In this document: piece after piece, positions 32,052-42,909 of the stretch | How positions within the stretch are numbered: position 1 is the first letter of the stretch | Layout of the letters: the number at the start of each line of letters is the position of its first letter | Source of the DNA: Simmondsia chinensis | Lineage: Eukaryota; Streptophyta; Magnoliopsida; Caryophyllales; Simmondsiaceae | Direction of reading: 5' to 3' | Assembly (NCBI GenBank): GCA_018398585.1 | Contig: JAGTTD010000014.1 | Location: 16,057,387 to 16,121,386 of the forward strand | Length of the DNA stretch: 64,000 nt | Made by a program: the position numbers and the translations under genes | Notes under the pieces: generated by a model | What the model was told of the DNA's origin: nothing | The model's input: only the letters and a program-made list of their open reading frames with translations | Databases searched by the model: none

Positions 32052-34070
32052 ATGGAGTTAGGTGATGTGGTGATGTCTGGTGGAGTTCTTACCCGAGCTG
32101 CAGCTGCTCGTGCAGCGACAAATCAGTCATATGCTGAAGTTGTTTGTGGAAATGTTGAGAGTGAACCTCAAACAAGCATTGGTGATGGAGTAAGTGCTCA
32201 ATTGGCAGCCTTGATGAAGCAAATGACTGAAATGAATCAATCAATGCTGGAATCGAATCAGACCGTGCGAGAAATGGAGCAAAGGAATGATATTCGAATG
32301 CGTCTCATGTTGAAAGAGCAAGAGCAGGCCTTCATTGAAAGGTTTAACTTACAGTCTCAACAAGTAGATGATAAGATTGAAGCTCAAATCAAGCAGCACC
32401 AACAGCAATTGGAGAACATGATTACTGGAAGAATAGAACAGCAGGCTTGAATGTTTGATGAGAGGATAACCGAGATTCAAAAGCAGTTCAATAGGCCAAT
32501 TCTTGGAGGAAGTAATTTAGACAATGAAAGTTTTGTGTCTCAAGGTGTTGAAGGAATGATAACCGAACAAATGAATCAGCATGTTCAGAAGTTGGAAGAA
32601 AGAATCACCAACCGTTTGAACCAACAAACTTCGAATCTTGAGGAGAGGCTTAAAGAGTTGCATAACCAGGTTGAAAATCAGAATGTGGCGTCACGTTTTG
32701 CACCACTAATGCCATCAAGCTGATTAAATAGGACATATGTGGAGTTGGAACCTCAAAGTGGTAAAGCTGCAGCTGAAGTGCAGGTCCAAATCGAGCATAA
32801 CAGGCCACAAGAGCAGGCTTAAACCGAGCATTTCAGGCCACGAAATCAGGTCCCTGAAGTTGAGGTAGCAGCTGGTATGCGTGAGCAACGATTGGATCAA
32901 GAACATATTCGATCTTTAGGCACAAATTCAGATCCGAAGGAGCATCCTCCAGATTTTTCAGATCTGCATCCAGGACTGCAGTACCGAACAGAACAGAATG
33001 CAGGATACTTTGATCCATTTTATGAGCCAACACGCACGAGACCTTTTTTTTGGAATTCCGGACACCTTGTTCAACCGTCCACATCTGTTCTGCAGCAACA
33101 ATATGGACAAAATGCCTTTGAAATGGTTCATGACCGAAGCAATGAAGTTACCTATGGGAATAGACACAATAGCTTCCGACAACCTCGAGTTCAACTCGAA
33201 AATTTTGATGGGATGCAACCTCACTAGTGGATACGAAGATGCGAGCGATATTTCCATTTCTATTCCATCCCCAATGATCAAAAGGTGGAATTGGCCGCGG
33301 TTTATCTCCAAGGGGATCACGAAGTGTGGTTCTACAGCTTGCTAAAGAGCAATCCCGTTCTTACTTGGGACAAGTTCGTGTCTGAGATATGCGAGCACTA
33401 TGATGATAAAGAAGTGGGTGATGTCGTGGAAAGCTTCAACAAATTAACGCAAGTCACTACCGTGAAGGCCTATATGACGAAATTTGAAAATCTCCGAGCT
33501 AGTATGATTACAATTGCACCTCGAGCCCCCGAGTCCTTCTATGTCTCGAGCTTCATCAGTGGGTTAAAGCCGAAAATCAAGAACTTGGTGAAGGCTCTTG
33601 AACCTGCTTCCTTGTCACAAGCCTTTGCGAAGGAAAAATTGATTGAGGCCTCCGACTTAACGATTCTCGATCGGCCCAAGCATCGGGAGACATTTCTTGA
33701 TCGGCCCAAGCATCGAGAAAAGAACTTCCAACACCCTCACAAGGGGTTAGACCACAAGAAATGGGATAAGCATAAAGACCCCCAAAACTTTGAGAAGGTG
33801 TCCCGAAACCGCTGTTTTAAATGCCATCAACCTTGTGTACACGGTCATAGGTGCGATCCTAAACTTCTCATGATGGCAAGAGGAGTTGATATTGAAGGGC
33901 AATTCGAAAGTGAAGAAGATGACGCTGAAAATGAAGGATCCGATCAGGACCATGGCAGTGAGGATGAAGTGGATCCAATAGCTCGGAGGAAAGAATTGCA
34001 CGACCTCACTATGAAGTTGTACAAGTCCAAAAAACTTCAGTTTCGGAAGGGTAATGCTTCCAATGAGTGA
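32052..34070 (+). pseudogene. Gag of element F
   Basis: One reading phase of about 673 codons runs from ATG 32052 to the stop at 34068-34070. It is broken only by in-frame stops (at 32448-32450, 32721-32723, near 32820 and at 33225-33227). The N-terminus has the LTRAAAARAATNQSYAEV start, followed by a long Gln-rich coiled coil. The gag domain (33285 onward) contains MELAAVYLQGDHEVWFYSLL, VKAYMTKFENLRASM and FYVSSFISGLKPKIKNLV. The knuckle is CFKCHQPCVHGHRC, and the C-terminus is an acidic tail. Nothing of protease or pol follows. In trans it could have formed particles with partner proteins. Confidence 0.88.
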
Positions 34071-34091
34071 TTTTCGAGTATCGTTCTCTTT

Positions 34092-34111
34092 CATTCTTGA
34101 GGACAAGAATG
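34092..34111 (+). promoter_or_regulatory. Pre-polypurine-tract hairpin, element F
   Basis: CATTCTTG-AGGA-CAAGAATG, a perfect 8-bp stem with 4-base loop, 22 bases after the gag stop and directly before the polypurine tract. Confidence 0.65.
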
Positions 34112-34129
34112 TTTTCAAGGGAAAGGGAA

Positions 34130-34619
34130 TGTTATAAATCGAGACTATGAGACTCGAATTTTAAATGAGCAAATAAGGCGGGAGAGCTGTGGTGGGAAAA
34201 TCTTTTAAATTCAATGCTGCTGGTGCGTGTTGTTCTGTTCTGCTGCGTGACCCCTGCTGCTAGTGTAGTTGCTGTTATTTCCATATATTTGGCACCAACA
34301 ATAAATATCTTGAGCATTAGTTTGATAGCTTTACATTCTAGATTGTTCCTAAGAGTGTCCAGGTTCCTTGTTTTGTGCTTACATTAGATTGTTATAAATA
34401 AGTGTGAATGTATGTTCATTTGGGCATCCAATGAATGAAATCTGAAATATCATCTCAAATTGAGATAAAACTCTATTTTCTCATCCCCTTCCCTTCTTTC
34501 TCTCATCTAATTCTAAATTCTAACTTCTCATCTCAATTTCCTATTCTTTCTCATCCCAAACTCTCAATTCTATCCAATTTATATTAGTTTACGTTCGAGT
34601 TTCAAGCCCAAGAGTAACA
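34130..34619 (+). repeat. 3' LTR of element F
   Basis: TGTTATAAATCGAG to AAGAGTAACA, 490 bp, flanked on the right by TGCTG. Confidence 0.9.
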
Positions 34620-36221
34620 TGCTGGTCCTATGCTCATACTCAATATTTAAATCAACCCTATCCTCTTTCATTGGTTAGGGAATTCAAAGTAAAATGGTGG
34701 GATAATTTTGTTTTCAAAGAACACAACACCCCTAAGACTTTTCAAAAATACCTGAAACAATATTTTCAAAAATTCAATTTGGAATTTCAAAACATTTTAG
34801 AAATTTCAATATTACTTTCTAACTTGACAATTTTAGATTCAAAATCCAATTCCCCTTCAACTCCAAATGGTGATTCTCTTGCTCTTACTCTCAAAGAAAC
34901 ATCCTCTCAACAAACTCAAGTTCCTGATATTGAATCCCTCCAAATTCAATTACAACAAAAAAATAATGAGTGTATCAACCTCAGGCATCAAATCATGTTT
35001 TACAAAAACAAATAGATTACCAAACAAAGTCTCCAAATTGGACCAACTTTTCATCGACCTATGATTTTACAAAAACAAGAATTTTCTTCTTTCCTCAAAA
35101 ATTCCTCAGCTATTTGCCTGATGATGTTACTGCTCATATTGCTCTTGTCACTCAGCGCAGTAACAATACACTTCTGATAAAAATCCAACAATTCCTCCAA
35201 GACCTGTCTATCCATTGCGTTACAATACCAAGACTTACTTAATCCTGGACCACTCACTACAATTTCCCCTCCAATTGCAAGTAAACTCAAAAATGCTTAC
35301 ACTTGCCAAATAATAGGATGGACTGCCCATGTCATCTTACTTACTCAATTGTCCGTGTTTGCCTAGATTTAGAACTCTACAAGCCTATGTCAATCATCCA
35401 TGAAAACAAAGAAATTGACCTTACCGCTCAAAAACTTTTGGATTATGGATTTCTTTTCTAGATCATCATTGCCAAACCTGAACAAGCCACTGAATTTGGT
35501 AGTAAATTAGCCGATGTAATTCAAAAACAATTCGATTACAAAGTCACTTCCATTGACACTATTGTTCAATCTAACCTCCTGAATTCAATGGTATTTACAC
35601 AAATCCTGGTCAACATCGAATGCTTCTCTACGGTTCATATGTTCGTCACACGTTATGCCCTTCAGACGATCCATGGCCATGTACCAACAATCATATTGGA
35701 AAACAACTAAGACACCGGAGGGCAAAACAAATGGCTTTTGATCTCCATCCTCAAGCATTTTCAACAAATAGTAATAGTGGGATTATAAATGCTTTCCTAG
35801 TCATGGAAGATTTTATTCAAAAAATATACTTATTCACTAGAAATTTTGATGTCCCTTTCCTCAAATTACAATTTATGAATCCCTACTCCATGATTATGAG
35901 AAACTCAAAAATCAAGAAGATGAAAGAATTCAGGAAGAAGAAAGGCTCAATCTCAACACTTTGCTTTATCCTGATTGATATTTGTCCAAAAGTAAACCCA
36001 TTCATATTTTCAGTCATGATTCTCAAGGCATCCTTAAAACCCCTTCAAAATCTCATCCTAAAAAGGCCTCACCCTCAAATTCTTCAAAGTCCAAATCCAC
36101 AACAAAAATCTCAAAGGAAGTTCTAGCTCAACTCCTTCAACAAATTCAAAATTCCTCCTCCTCTGATGACGATGATGATGATATCAGTTCCAGTCAGAGT
36201 GATCTATTCAATTTATTTTAA
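34620..36221 (+). pseudogene. Viral ORF2, C-terminal part, copy B1
   Basis: It continues viral ORF2 after element F. A VREFKVKWWDNF block opens it, a coiled stretch follows (SLQIQLQQKNNECINLRHQ), and then decayed middle parts at 35020-35900. The C-terminal tail is Ser/Asp-rich (SSSDDDDDDISSSQSD...FNLF, ending 36219-36221). The last acidic tail is shared with copy B2 (51968) and with the minus fragment at 52944. Several frameshifts. The acidic C-terminus is the best conserved part after the N-terminal block. Confidence 0.68.
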
Positions 36222-36362
36222 TAATTCAAGACAGTTCTACCATTTTTTTGAATTCTTGGAATTCGCTCTCCAATTCGCCCTCCAATTCGCTCTCAATTTT
36301 TGGACGTTTAGAGCAATTTCTTGGCCTTTATGGATAAAGGTCATTGGATGATAAGGAGCCAT
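36222..36362. other. Mosaic junction between copy B1 and type A
   Basis: Plus-strand B1 sequence ends at about 36243. It is followed by an inverted piece of the leader (GAATTCTTGGAATTCGC motif, 36250-36292). Next comes an inverted 60-base piece matching ORF2 of copy B2 at about 51121-51180, and then type A ORF2 on the minus strand. Three joins therefore lie within 120 bases. Confidence 0.6.
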
Positions 36363-37079
36363 ACAACTAGTGCTTCCGAAAAAATGCCAACATTCATAAA
36401 ATCATGCAGGAAAAGTTCTTGATTTTTTCCGAAATTGAAAGAACCACGAATGATCAAAAGGTCGGAATAGAAAAGTTCCAAACCAAGCCATTTTGAAATC
36501 TTAGTAAGTGTAACCAGTTGGAATAAAAATTTGAGAAAATTGTTTTGAAGTAAAAGCAGTGTAGCCAAAATCTTTGATATCCCAAACATTTAAAATTTTG
36601 CATTTTGAATATTGGGTTTGTCCCTTATCACACTTTTCATGTTTAATAAGGGCAGAACCTGAATCAACCAAAATGAATTCATAGAACTTTTGGGTTCTTT
36701 GAATATCATCTGGAAGCCATTGGAAATTGTCAGGAAAAGTTGCTTTGTCTAAATTTTGAGTTCCAGTTAAAGGAAGAGGTTCCTTTTGTTTGGTGAGGAA
36801 AAGATGTTCAAGTTGAGGCTTTGGAAAATATTAATTTGTTTGAGAAGGTAAAGTATTTTGGAGTCTTTGATTAAGGGATTGAGGAGGAGCAGGAGACCTA
36901 ATTGAAAGAGGATTTGGAGATTTTGAAACAGCTGCAAAGTAGGAGATTGGAGGAAAGTCGTCATTGAGAATTTCAAAAGGGTTTTGAACCGGGATATTGA
37001 TTGACGAAGATTGGGGTTTGAAGGCCATTGCATAGTCCTCAGAGGATTGAATCTTTCCTTTTCCTTTGTCTTTTGACAT
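36363..37079 (-). pseudogene. Viral ORF2 of type A, internally deleted
   Basis: ATG 37079 lies just downstream of the RNase H end (37096). The start MSKDKGKGKIQSSEDYAM is homologous to ORF2 of the B copies, and the conserved block follows with DIQRTQKFYE-like and YQDFKMAWFGTFLFRPF-like segments. By eye the block is only moderately similar to type B, much less so than the movement protein region. A stop interrupts it at about 36834. The chain ends near 36363, where the rest of ORF2 is lost by deletion. Confidence 0.7.
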
Positions 37080-37095
37080 TCTCCTGGGAAAGTAA

Positions 37096-38525
37096 TTAAA
37101 TTGAATTACAGTTTTGAAGAAACTCTCTCGAGAGGAAGTCTGGTAATGAATTATTTTCTCCTTTTATGAATTCAATTTGAAAATCCAACACAGAAAGGAT
37201 AGCTTGCCATCTTGCAAAAATTTGTTTTGAAACTATATTTTTTACATCATTTTGTAAAACTTCTTTTGCAGATTTGCAATCAATTCTTAAGAGGAAAGTT
37301 TTGTTATATAAATCATCTTGAAATTTTGAAATACATAAAACAACAGATAAAACTTCCTTTTTGATTGTTGAATAATTTTTTTGGGCTCCAAGCCAAAGTC
37401 CTGAATGAAATCTAATGATTTGCTCAGGGTTGTGATCCACCTTTTGTTTGAGTATACCACCATAACCTATATCCAACGCATCCGTTTCTACTATGAGAGA
37501 CGCTTTTCGATTTGGAAGAGCTAGGCATGGAAGGTTTTTGACTCTTTGCCTTAGGGTCTGTACTATCTTAGTATGATCCTCTGTCCATGGAAGAGGATTC
37601 TTTTGAAGTCTTTGGTATAATGATTGACACATATTGCAAAGGTTAGGGAAGAAATCAGCAATGTAATTTAAACATCCCAAAAACCTTTGTAATTGAGTTT
37701 TGTCTTTTAAATCATTTGAAAATTTGTCAGCAAACCCTATTGCTCTTGCAATAGGTTTTATGGTTCCTTGAAAAATATCATGTCCTAAAAATCTTACTTT
37801 GGTTTGAAATAATTTCATTTTTGGAGCTGAAATGACTAAACCATTTCTTTTGATAGTATTGAAAAGGATATTTAAGTGTTTGAAATGTTGGTCAACATTT
37901 TTTGAGAAAACTAAGATGTCATCAATGTAAATAATGATGAAATCCGTATATTGAGTGAAAATGTCATTCATGATATTTTGAAATTCTGATGGAGCATTTT
38001 TGAGTCTAAATGGCATTACATTCCATTTATAGTGACCAAATGGAACTGTTAATGCTGTTTTGTAACGATCCTTTTCATCAATTTGAATGTGCCAAAAGCC
38101 ACTTTTTAAATCAAATTTTGAAAATATATTTGAATCATGTAACCTGTTTAATAAGTCTCTTTTGTTTGGAATTGGATATCTTATCCATTGGAGGACTTTG
38201 TTTGGTGGTTTGTAAATGATAACTAATCTTGGGACTCATCTTTCTAGTTCTGCCTGTTTGTTAACATAGAATGCAGAACAGTTCCAAGGAGATTTCGATG
38301 GTCTTATTAATTTTTTGTCTAAAAGCATTTGAATTTCATTTTTGCAATGTTCTAATAATTCTTTGTTCATTTGAATAGGTCTAGCTTTCGCTGGAATATT
38401 GTTTTTTCATTAAAATCCCTTTCATAAGGTAATTGAATTATATGCCTTTTCCTTTCCCAAAAAGCATTAGGGAGGTCAGAGCATACTTCTTTGATTATTT
38501 TGTTATTTAATTGAGTTATTTCTTC
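37096..38525 (-). pseudogene. Viral reverse transcriptase and RNase H, type A
   Basis: The 38016-37096 frame (306 codons) begins at MPFRLKNAPSEFQ and has the catalytic YIDDILVFS, then VRFLGHDI and the RNase H block with VETDALDIGYGG and the YSTIKKEVL segment. The region 38525-38017 carries the RT N-terminus, interrupted by stops and a frameshift. There is no integrase after RNase H, which separates caulimovirids from Ty3/gypsy. This enzyme would copy pregenomic RNA in the cytoplasm. It is the only viral RT in the window. Confidence 0.9.
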
Positions 38526-38531
38526 ATTTGA

Positions 38532-39242
38532 CTAGGTTAATTGTTTTTCAATCGATTGGTATTCTATTTCTTTTTGAAGATATTGAATATGGGTTTTCTT
38601 GTTACTAATCAGGTTTATTTGTTTGAATATTGTTGACTGTATGAGATTTATATCTCTTTGCTGAATTGGATGTAGGAATTGAAATGTTATTTTTGTATCC
38701 ATGATATGTGTATGATTACCTTCCTTTGTGACCGTAAAAGGGTATATTTGACTTATGAAAGGGGTTCCTAATATAATTTGTTGTTGAAGATCTTTGACTA
38801 AAATGAATGGTGTTTTGAAGCATATACCACTATTGCAAATATAAGAATTTGAGAGTTTATATTTGATATTCATCTTATTTCCACTGGCTGTGTGGAGACT
38901 TTCTAATGTTTTTTCATAATATTTTGATGGAACAAGTCCTTCTTGGATGCAATTGAGGTCTGCACCTGAATCTAATAGGGTTTGAGTTTGAATTTTATAG
39001 TCTTTTGAAACATGGAGAGTTATATAGACATACCATTTTTGATATTCTATTCTCTCGACTATTTGAAGATATTTGTCATTTGAGATTGGTTCATCTGGTA
39101 TTTGAAGATTAATATTTTCTATTTGAGTTTCTATTGGATCAATTGTTTGAGATTCTATATATGATAACCTTGATTCTAATTGTAAGTCTTTTGACTCTAA
39201 AAGAGATAATTTTGACTTTATTTCTAAATCTTGATATTGCAT
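38532..39242 (-). pseudogene. Viral aspartic protease, type A
   Basis: A 236-codon frame. A heptad-like N-terminal stretch is followed by the catalytic LLDSGADLNCIQEG at about residue 88 onward and by IILGTPFI (flap/core), then a Lys/Gln-rich C-terminus. It matches the A3-type protease of caulimovirids in position, between zinc knuckle and RT. A stop at 38530-38532 and a phase change separate it from RT. Confidence 0.85.
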
Positions 39243-39386
39243 TGTTACTAATTCTGTTTGTAAATGTTTAATTTGTCCTTTTAATTTATTGATTTCCTTT
39301 TGTAAATCCCCTGTTGAAATTTGCTAAATATATTTCGTGTAGGATAGGTTTCAAATATTTGTTCCAAAGATTTGGGTTGTTTTGGT

Positions 39387-40333
39387 CTAGTTATTTCTTG
39401 CTCTTTGAATATAATTTCTTTTAGTTTGAGAAGATATTCTTTTCTTATTTCTTGATCTTGAATTTTTTTCCGCCATATCTAAGAGATCTTCTTTATTTGC
39501 TCTTGTTAAAACATTAATTGATTTGATTTTGCAGGGACATAAGTTTTCACTCGAATCAGATGATGTTTCTTCATTGGATGAATTTTCTTGAACTTCAAAT
39601 ATGTAGTCTTCATCATTTGAGCTTGAATCAGAAAGAAATAAATTCATTAATTTGTTTTTTAAATCTTCATCTTCTATTTGATTTTTTTTTCTTTCATTTT
39701 GCATTCATTCCGGTAATGACTAGGTTTTTTGCATTTGTAGCATATTGGAATTTTATTTAAAACTTTGTTTGTTTTTCTTTTTGAATATTTTTTTTCTATT
39801 TTTGTAATATTGAGGTGGTGGTGGTGGCTGTTCATATCTATTTCTTCTCTACTTCCTGTAGAATTTTAGGTCTTGTTGAAACAGTTTCTTTTTGTATCAT
39901 TTTGAAAGAGGTTTGAAATAATGAATACCATATTGAGCATAGAAAGAACCTAGTTCTTTTCTTGTTCGTGCTTTTTTGAGATTGTTACGAAGCTTTTGTT
40001 CTTGGCATAATTGTAATGCTTCTTTTTTGATAAAAGAAAATAATTGTTCATAGGTTATATTGTACCATGGAATTGTTTGAGTTCCGTAGACATCTTGAAT
40101 CTTTGTCATAATTCTTTCTGCAAATAATTTTGGAAGTCCAGTAACAAATCTTTCTTTCCAAAATGGTTGATTTGCATCTTCTCTTTTGAGTGCATGGGTT
40201 AAAAGCATATCTTTGTACCAGCGAAAATCTTGTAAAGAGGGACATCCTAAATTGGTTAAGAATAATTTTGTTGCTTCTTGTTCTTCAGTTATGCCACCAA
40301 GAAAGGCAATAGTTATTGACCAAATTAATTTAA
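39387..40333 (-). pseudogene. Viral capsid C-terminal part and zinc knuckle, type A
   Basis: The 40208-39897 frame contains WKERFVTGLPKLFAERIM, YEQLFSFIKKEAL and AQYGIHYFKP, a typical caulimovirid capsid C-domain. Around 39.71-39.76 kb is a CX2CX4HX4C knuckle. An acidic Ser-rich segment (39704-39387) with SDSSSNDEDYIF and CPCKIKSINVLTR follows. Element E cuts the capsid at 40334; the other half is at 43507-43857. Confidence 0.8.
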
Positions 40334-40938
40334 TGTTATAAACCGAGAATCCGAGGCATGGGTTTAAATTGGCTAAATGGTGGGAAAATCTGTTGGCGGT
40401 TAAATTCTATTTTTTTTTTATCTGTTTTGCTGCTGCTGCTGCGTGATTTGCTGCGTTGCTGCTGATATGAGCTATTTGTAAGCTAATAAATTGGCAATAG
40501 CATTAGTTAGTAAGGTTGTGTGTGTGTGGTTAGTTAGTTACATTGTAATAAGCTGTAAGTTAGTAGTTTGTCCTGCTGCTGCACGTTACTGCTACTGCTG
40601 CTGTTATTTTTTGTTTTGGCGCCAATAATAAGTTCAAATGTTAGTTAGTCACTTTCTAGATACTTCTAGATTATTCCTAAGTTGGTTACTTAAGTGTCCA
40701 GGTTCAATGTATTGCATTATGTATAAATAAGGGATCAAAGTGTAAATTTGAATTAATGAATGGAAATTACAAACCTTAATCTCATTTTGAGATCAATTCT
40801 CTCTCTCATCTAACTCTCTCTATTTTCTCATCCCCAATTCTCTATTTTTCATCTAATTTCCCTTCTTTCTCATCTTATACTCTCAACCTATCCAAATTAT
40901 TCTTAGTTTACGCTTGTGCTTCAACCCCGAGCGTAACA
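40334..40938 (+). repeat. 5' LTR of element E
   Basis: TGTTATAAACCGAG to GAGCGTAACA, 605 bp, with CTGCTG repeats near 40430 and a TATAAATAAG motif at about 40722. Confidence 0.88.
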
Positions 40939-41193
40939 ATTGGTATCAGAGCCTCGTTTCCAATCGAGTTCAAAAAAATATATATATATTTTTCAGAATT
41001 AATCAAAATCAAACTCATTACTGAATTTTAGTTCAGTATAGGCAAATCAATTCAGTTTTTATGTAAATTTCATATCTGAACTTGCAAATGCAGAACAAGC
41101 GACAGTGAGCTCAAAGTTGTGGTTCAATTCAGTGCTGCATTGTTCTCGTTTGCTGAAATTAAAGCAGGTTTTCATTAGAAAATCAGAACAGCT

Positions 41194-41976
41194 TTGAGAC
41201 AATCTGATCAAGATCAGGTGCAGTCCAATTTACTTCAATTCAGTGCCGATCATTTCATGCAGTACTCAACAATGTCAAGTGGAGTTACTACTAGATCTGG
41301 TGCTACAAAATCAGTTGTGCAACCAACATATGCAGAGGTTGCTGGTGGAAGTGCTGCTAATGATCAAAATTTTGTGACTCATGAGCATCTGAACGCACAT
41401 TTGGAGACATTGAGCACTCAGTTGCAGCAGTCACAGCTAGCTATGGAGGAACGATTGCATAAAAGATTGCAAGATCAGGATCAGAGGTTTAATGAGAGAT
41501 TTGGCCTGCAATTCGAACGTGTTGATGAGAATAATGAAGATCAATTAAATCAACAAAAACAAGGATTTGCGGAGAAGGTAACCGATCGTGTGACTCAGCA
41601 AGCTGAAGTTAGGGACTCAAATTTCAGTGAAGATAGGGACTATCAGGTACAGCCACTTGCAGAATTGCAAATTCCAGTGGAGAAATCACAAGTTCGACCG
41701 GAGAATTTGCAAAATCTAGTCACGTGGTAGTATAAGGAAGTGTTGGAACCTTCAATAGTGCAAGATCAACTTCCCAAATTGAGTGTAGTAGCTTCAGTTC
41801 AAGATCTTGTTGTTGATTTAAAACCTGCACAACTTAAATTGATACAAATGCAAGCTAGCCATTCATTTCAGTTTGGAGAGTTACACAACTCTATCAAAGA
41901 GCAAGAACAAATGAGTGAAGTGGAGGTTTATGCAGCAAAGAACACTAGCAATAGGTCCCTTGATCAAAAAGAATAG
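41194..41976 (+). pseudogene. Gag N-terminal part of element E
   Basis: It has the VTTRSGATKSVVQPTYAEVAGG start shared with gags of A, C and F, then a Gln/Glu coiled coil to about 41730. After one in-frame stop it continues in phase to 41976. The gag domain with the FYS(L)L and FENLRAS motifs, and the zinc knuckle, are absent. The coiled coil alone could still assemble with a partner's gag. The likely start is the Met at 41272 (MSSGVTTRS), not 41194. Confidence 0.72.
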
Positions 41977-42055
41977 GACAAGTTAGCATTAGAGTTAACT
42001 GTTCAGTTCAACAAAAAGGAGTTCAGCAATGACTTGGACACACTAGAAGCTTGTA

Positions 42056-42799
42056 TTGGTCAAATTAAGGGCAATGGATATCTTCTCAAAGTACAAGCTA
42101 ATGTTAGGCCTCCCGAAATATGTTGTGAAATGCAGAAAACAACAAGGAAACCGGACTGGAATTGGAGGTTTTGAGGAGGAATTGAAGTTCATGTGCAGTA
42201 ATCTGAACAATTCAATTAGCTGGGTTCTTGTAGGAGGTCAAAACTTGATTGAATTCCTTTGGAGTCTTGCTGGGACCATTGGAAGTTTTTCTTGGTTGAA
42301 TAAGGTTCACAAACTTCGAGCCTTAAGTTCAATTGCTCTAGATTATATGCCGAATTGGTGCAGACGAAAGAGAATAGCTACTGTTGAGAGTGGGAGACAT
42401 GTTCTAGATTCAAATCTTAGGATCTGTTGGGTAACCTTACTGCAGAATATTGTTTCGGATGGAACAAGTAGATGTAACAGCTCCATTGACGAAGAAAGAT
42501 TTCCAGATGGACCTCAAGTTGTTAATGTGTTGGCTAATCCTCAAGTTCAACCCCAAACAGCTGGTGTTAGTCCTCAAGATCCAATTCCACTAGCTGAAAT
42601 ACACCGTCGGCATGCCGATCAGCAGGTTCGGGTTGATCCATTTCCTCTTCTGAATGGAATTTTGATTAAGAGAGTCTCTATCATGAAGCTATGCTATTGG
42701 GAGGATATTTGCGAGTTGTTCACCAAGTTGTACTGCAGTAACAAGTGCTCATCAGCTGTAGTTCCCAGTCCAGCTACAAGTTACTGCAAAGTTCTTTAG
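42056..42799 (+). CDS. Element E unknown frame, 247 codons
   Basis: An uninterrupted frame in another phase from the gag part. It has Trp-rich text (SWVLVGGQNLIEFLWSLAG, MPNWCRRKRIATVESG) and a C-terminal Cys/Lys-rich part. No known domain is recognised. The LEF...HKL...RKR spacing is faintly like a segment of element D (21.1-21.2 kb). It could be a captured or a decayed sequence that stayed open by chance. Confidence 0.4.
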   Translation: MVKLRAMDIFSKYKLMLGLPKYVVKCRKQQGNRTGIGGFEEELKFMCSNLNNSISWVLVGGQNLIEFLWSLAGTIGSFSWLNKVHKLRALSSIALDYMPNWCRRKRIATVESGRHVLDSNLRICWVTLLQNIVSDGTSRCNSSIDEERFPDGPQVVNVLANPQVQPQTAGVSPQDPIPLAEIHRRHADQQVRVDPFPLLNGILIKRVSIMKLCYWEDICELFTKLYCSNKCSSAVVPSPATSYCKVL

Positions 42800-42878
42800 T
42801 CTCAATTCAGCTGGGAATTCGTCACCTTCAATTACAATCCCCACATCAATAAACGTTCTTCAAAGTCTCATTCTCTTT

Positions 42879-42898
42879 CATTCTTGAGGACAAGAATG
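42879..42898 (+). promoter_or_regulatory. Pre-polypurine-tract hairpin, element E
   Basis: CATTCTTG-AGGA-CAAGAATG, identical in stem and loop to that of element F, and also preceded by TTCTCTTT in both. It is placed just before TTTTCAAGGGG, the polypurine tract. Confidence 0.65.
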
Positions 42899-42909
42899 TT
42901 TTCAAGGGG

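Larger units (their letters stand above)
31178..34619 (+). mobile_element. Element F: gag-only LTR retrotransposon inside viral ORF2
   Basis: LTRs 31178-31667 and 34130-34619 are 490 bp each. The primer site TGGTATCAGAGCC is at 31670-31682. Flanks TGCTC (31173-31177) and TGCTG (34620-34624) are a target duplication with one change. The 2.46-kb interior encodes gag and nothing else, then the hairpin (34092-34111) and polypurine tract (34112-34129). This is the layout called TR-GAG in plants. Total 3442 bp. LTRs differ at roughly 15 sites by eye. Confidence 0.92.
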
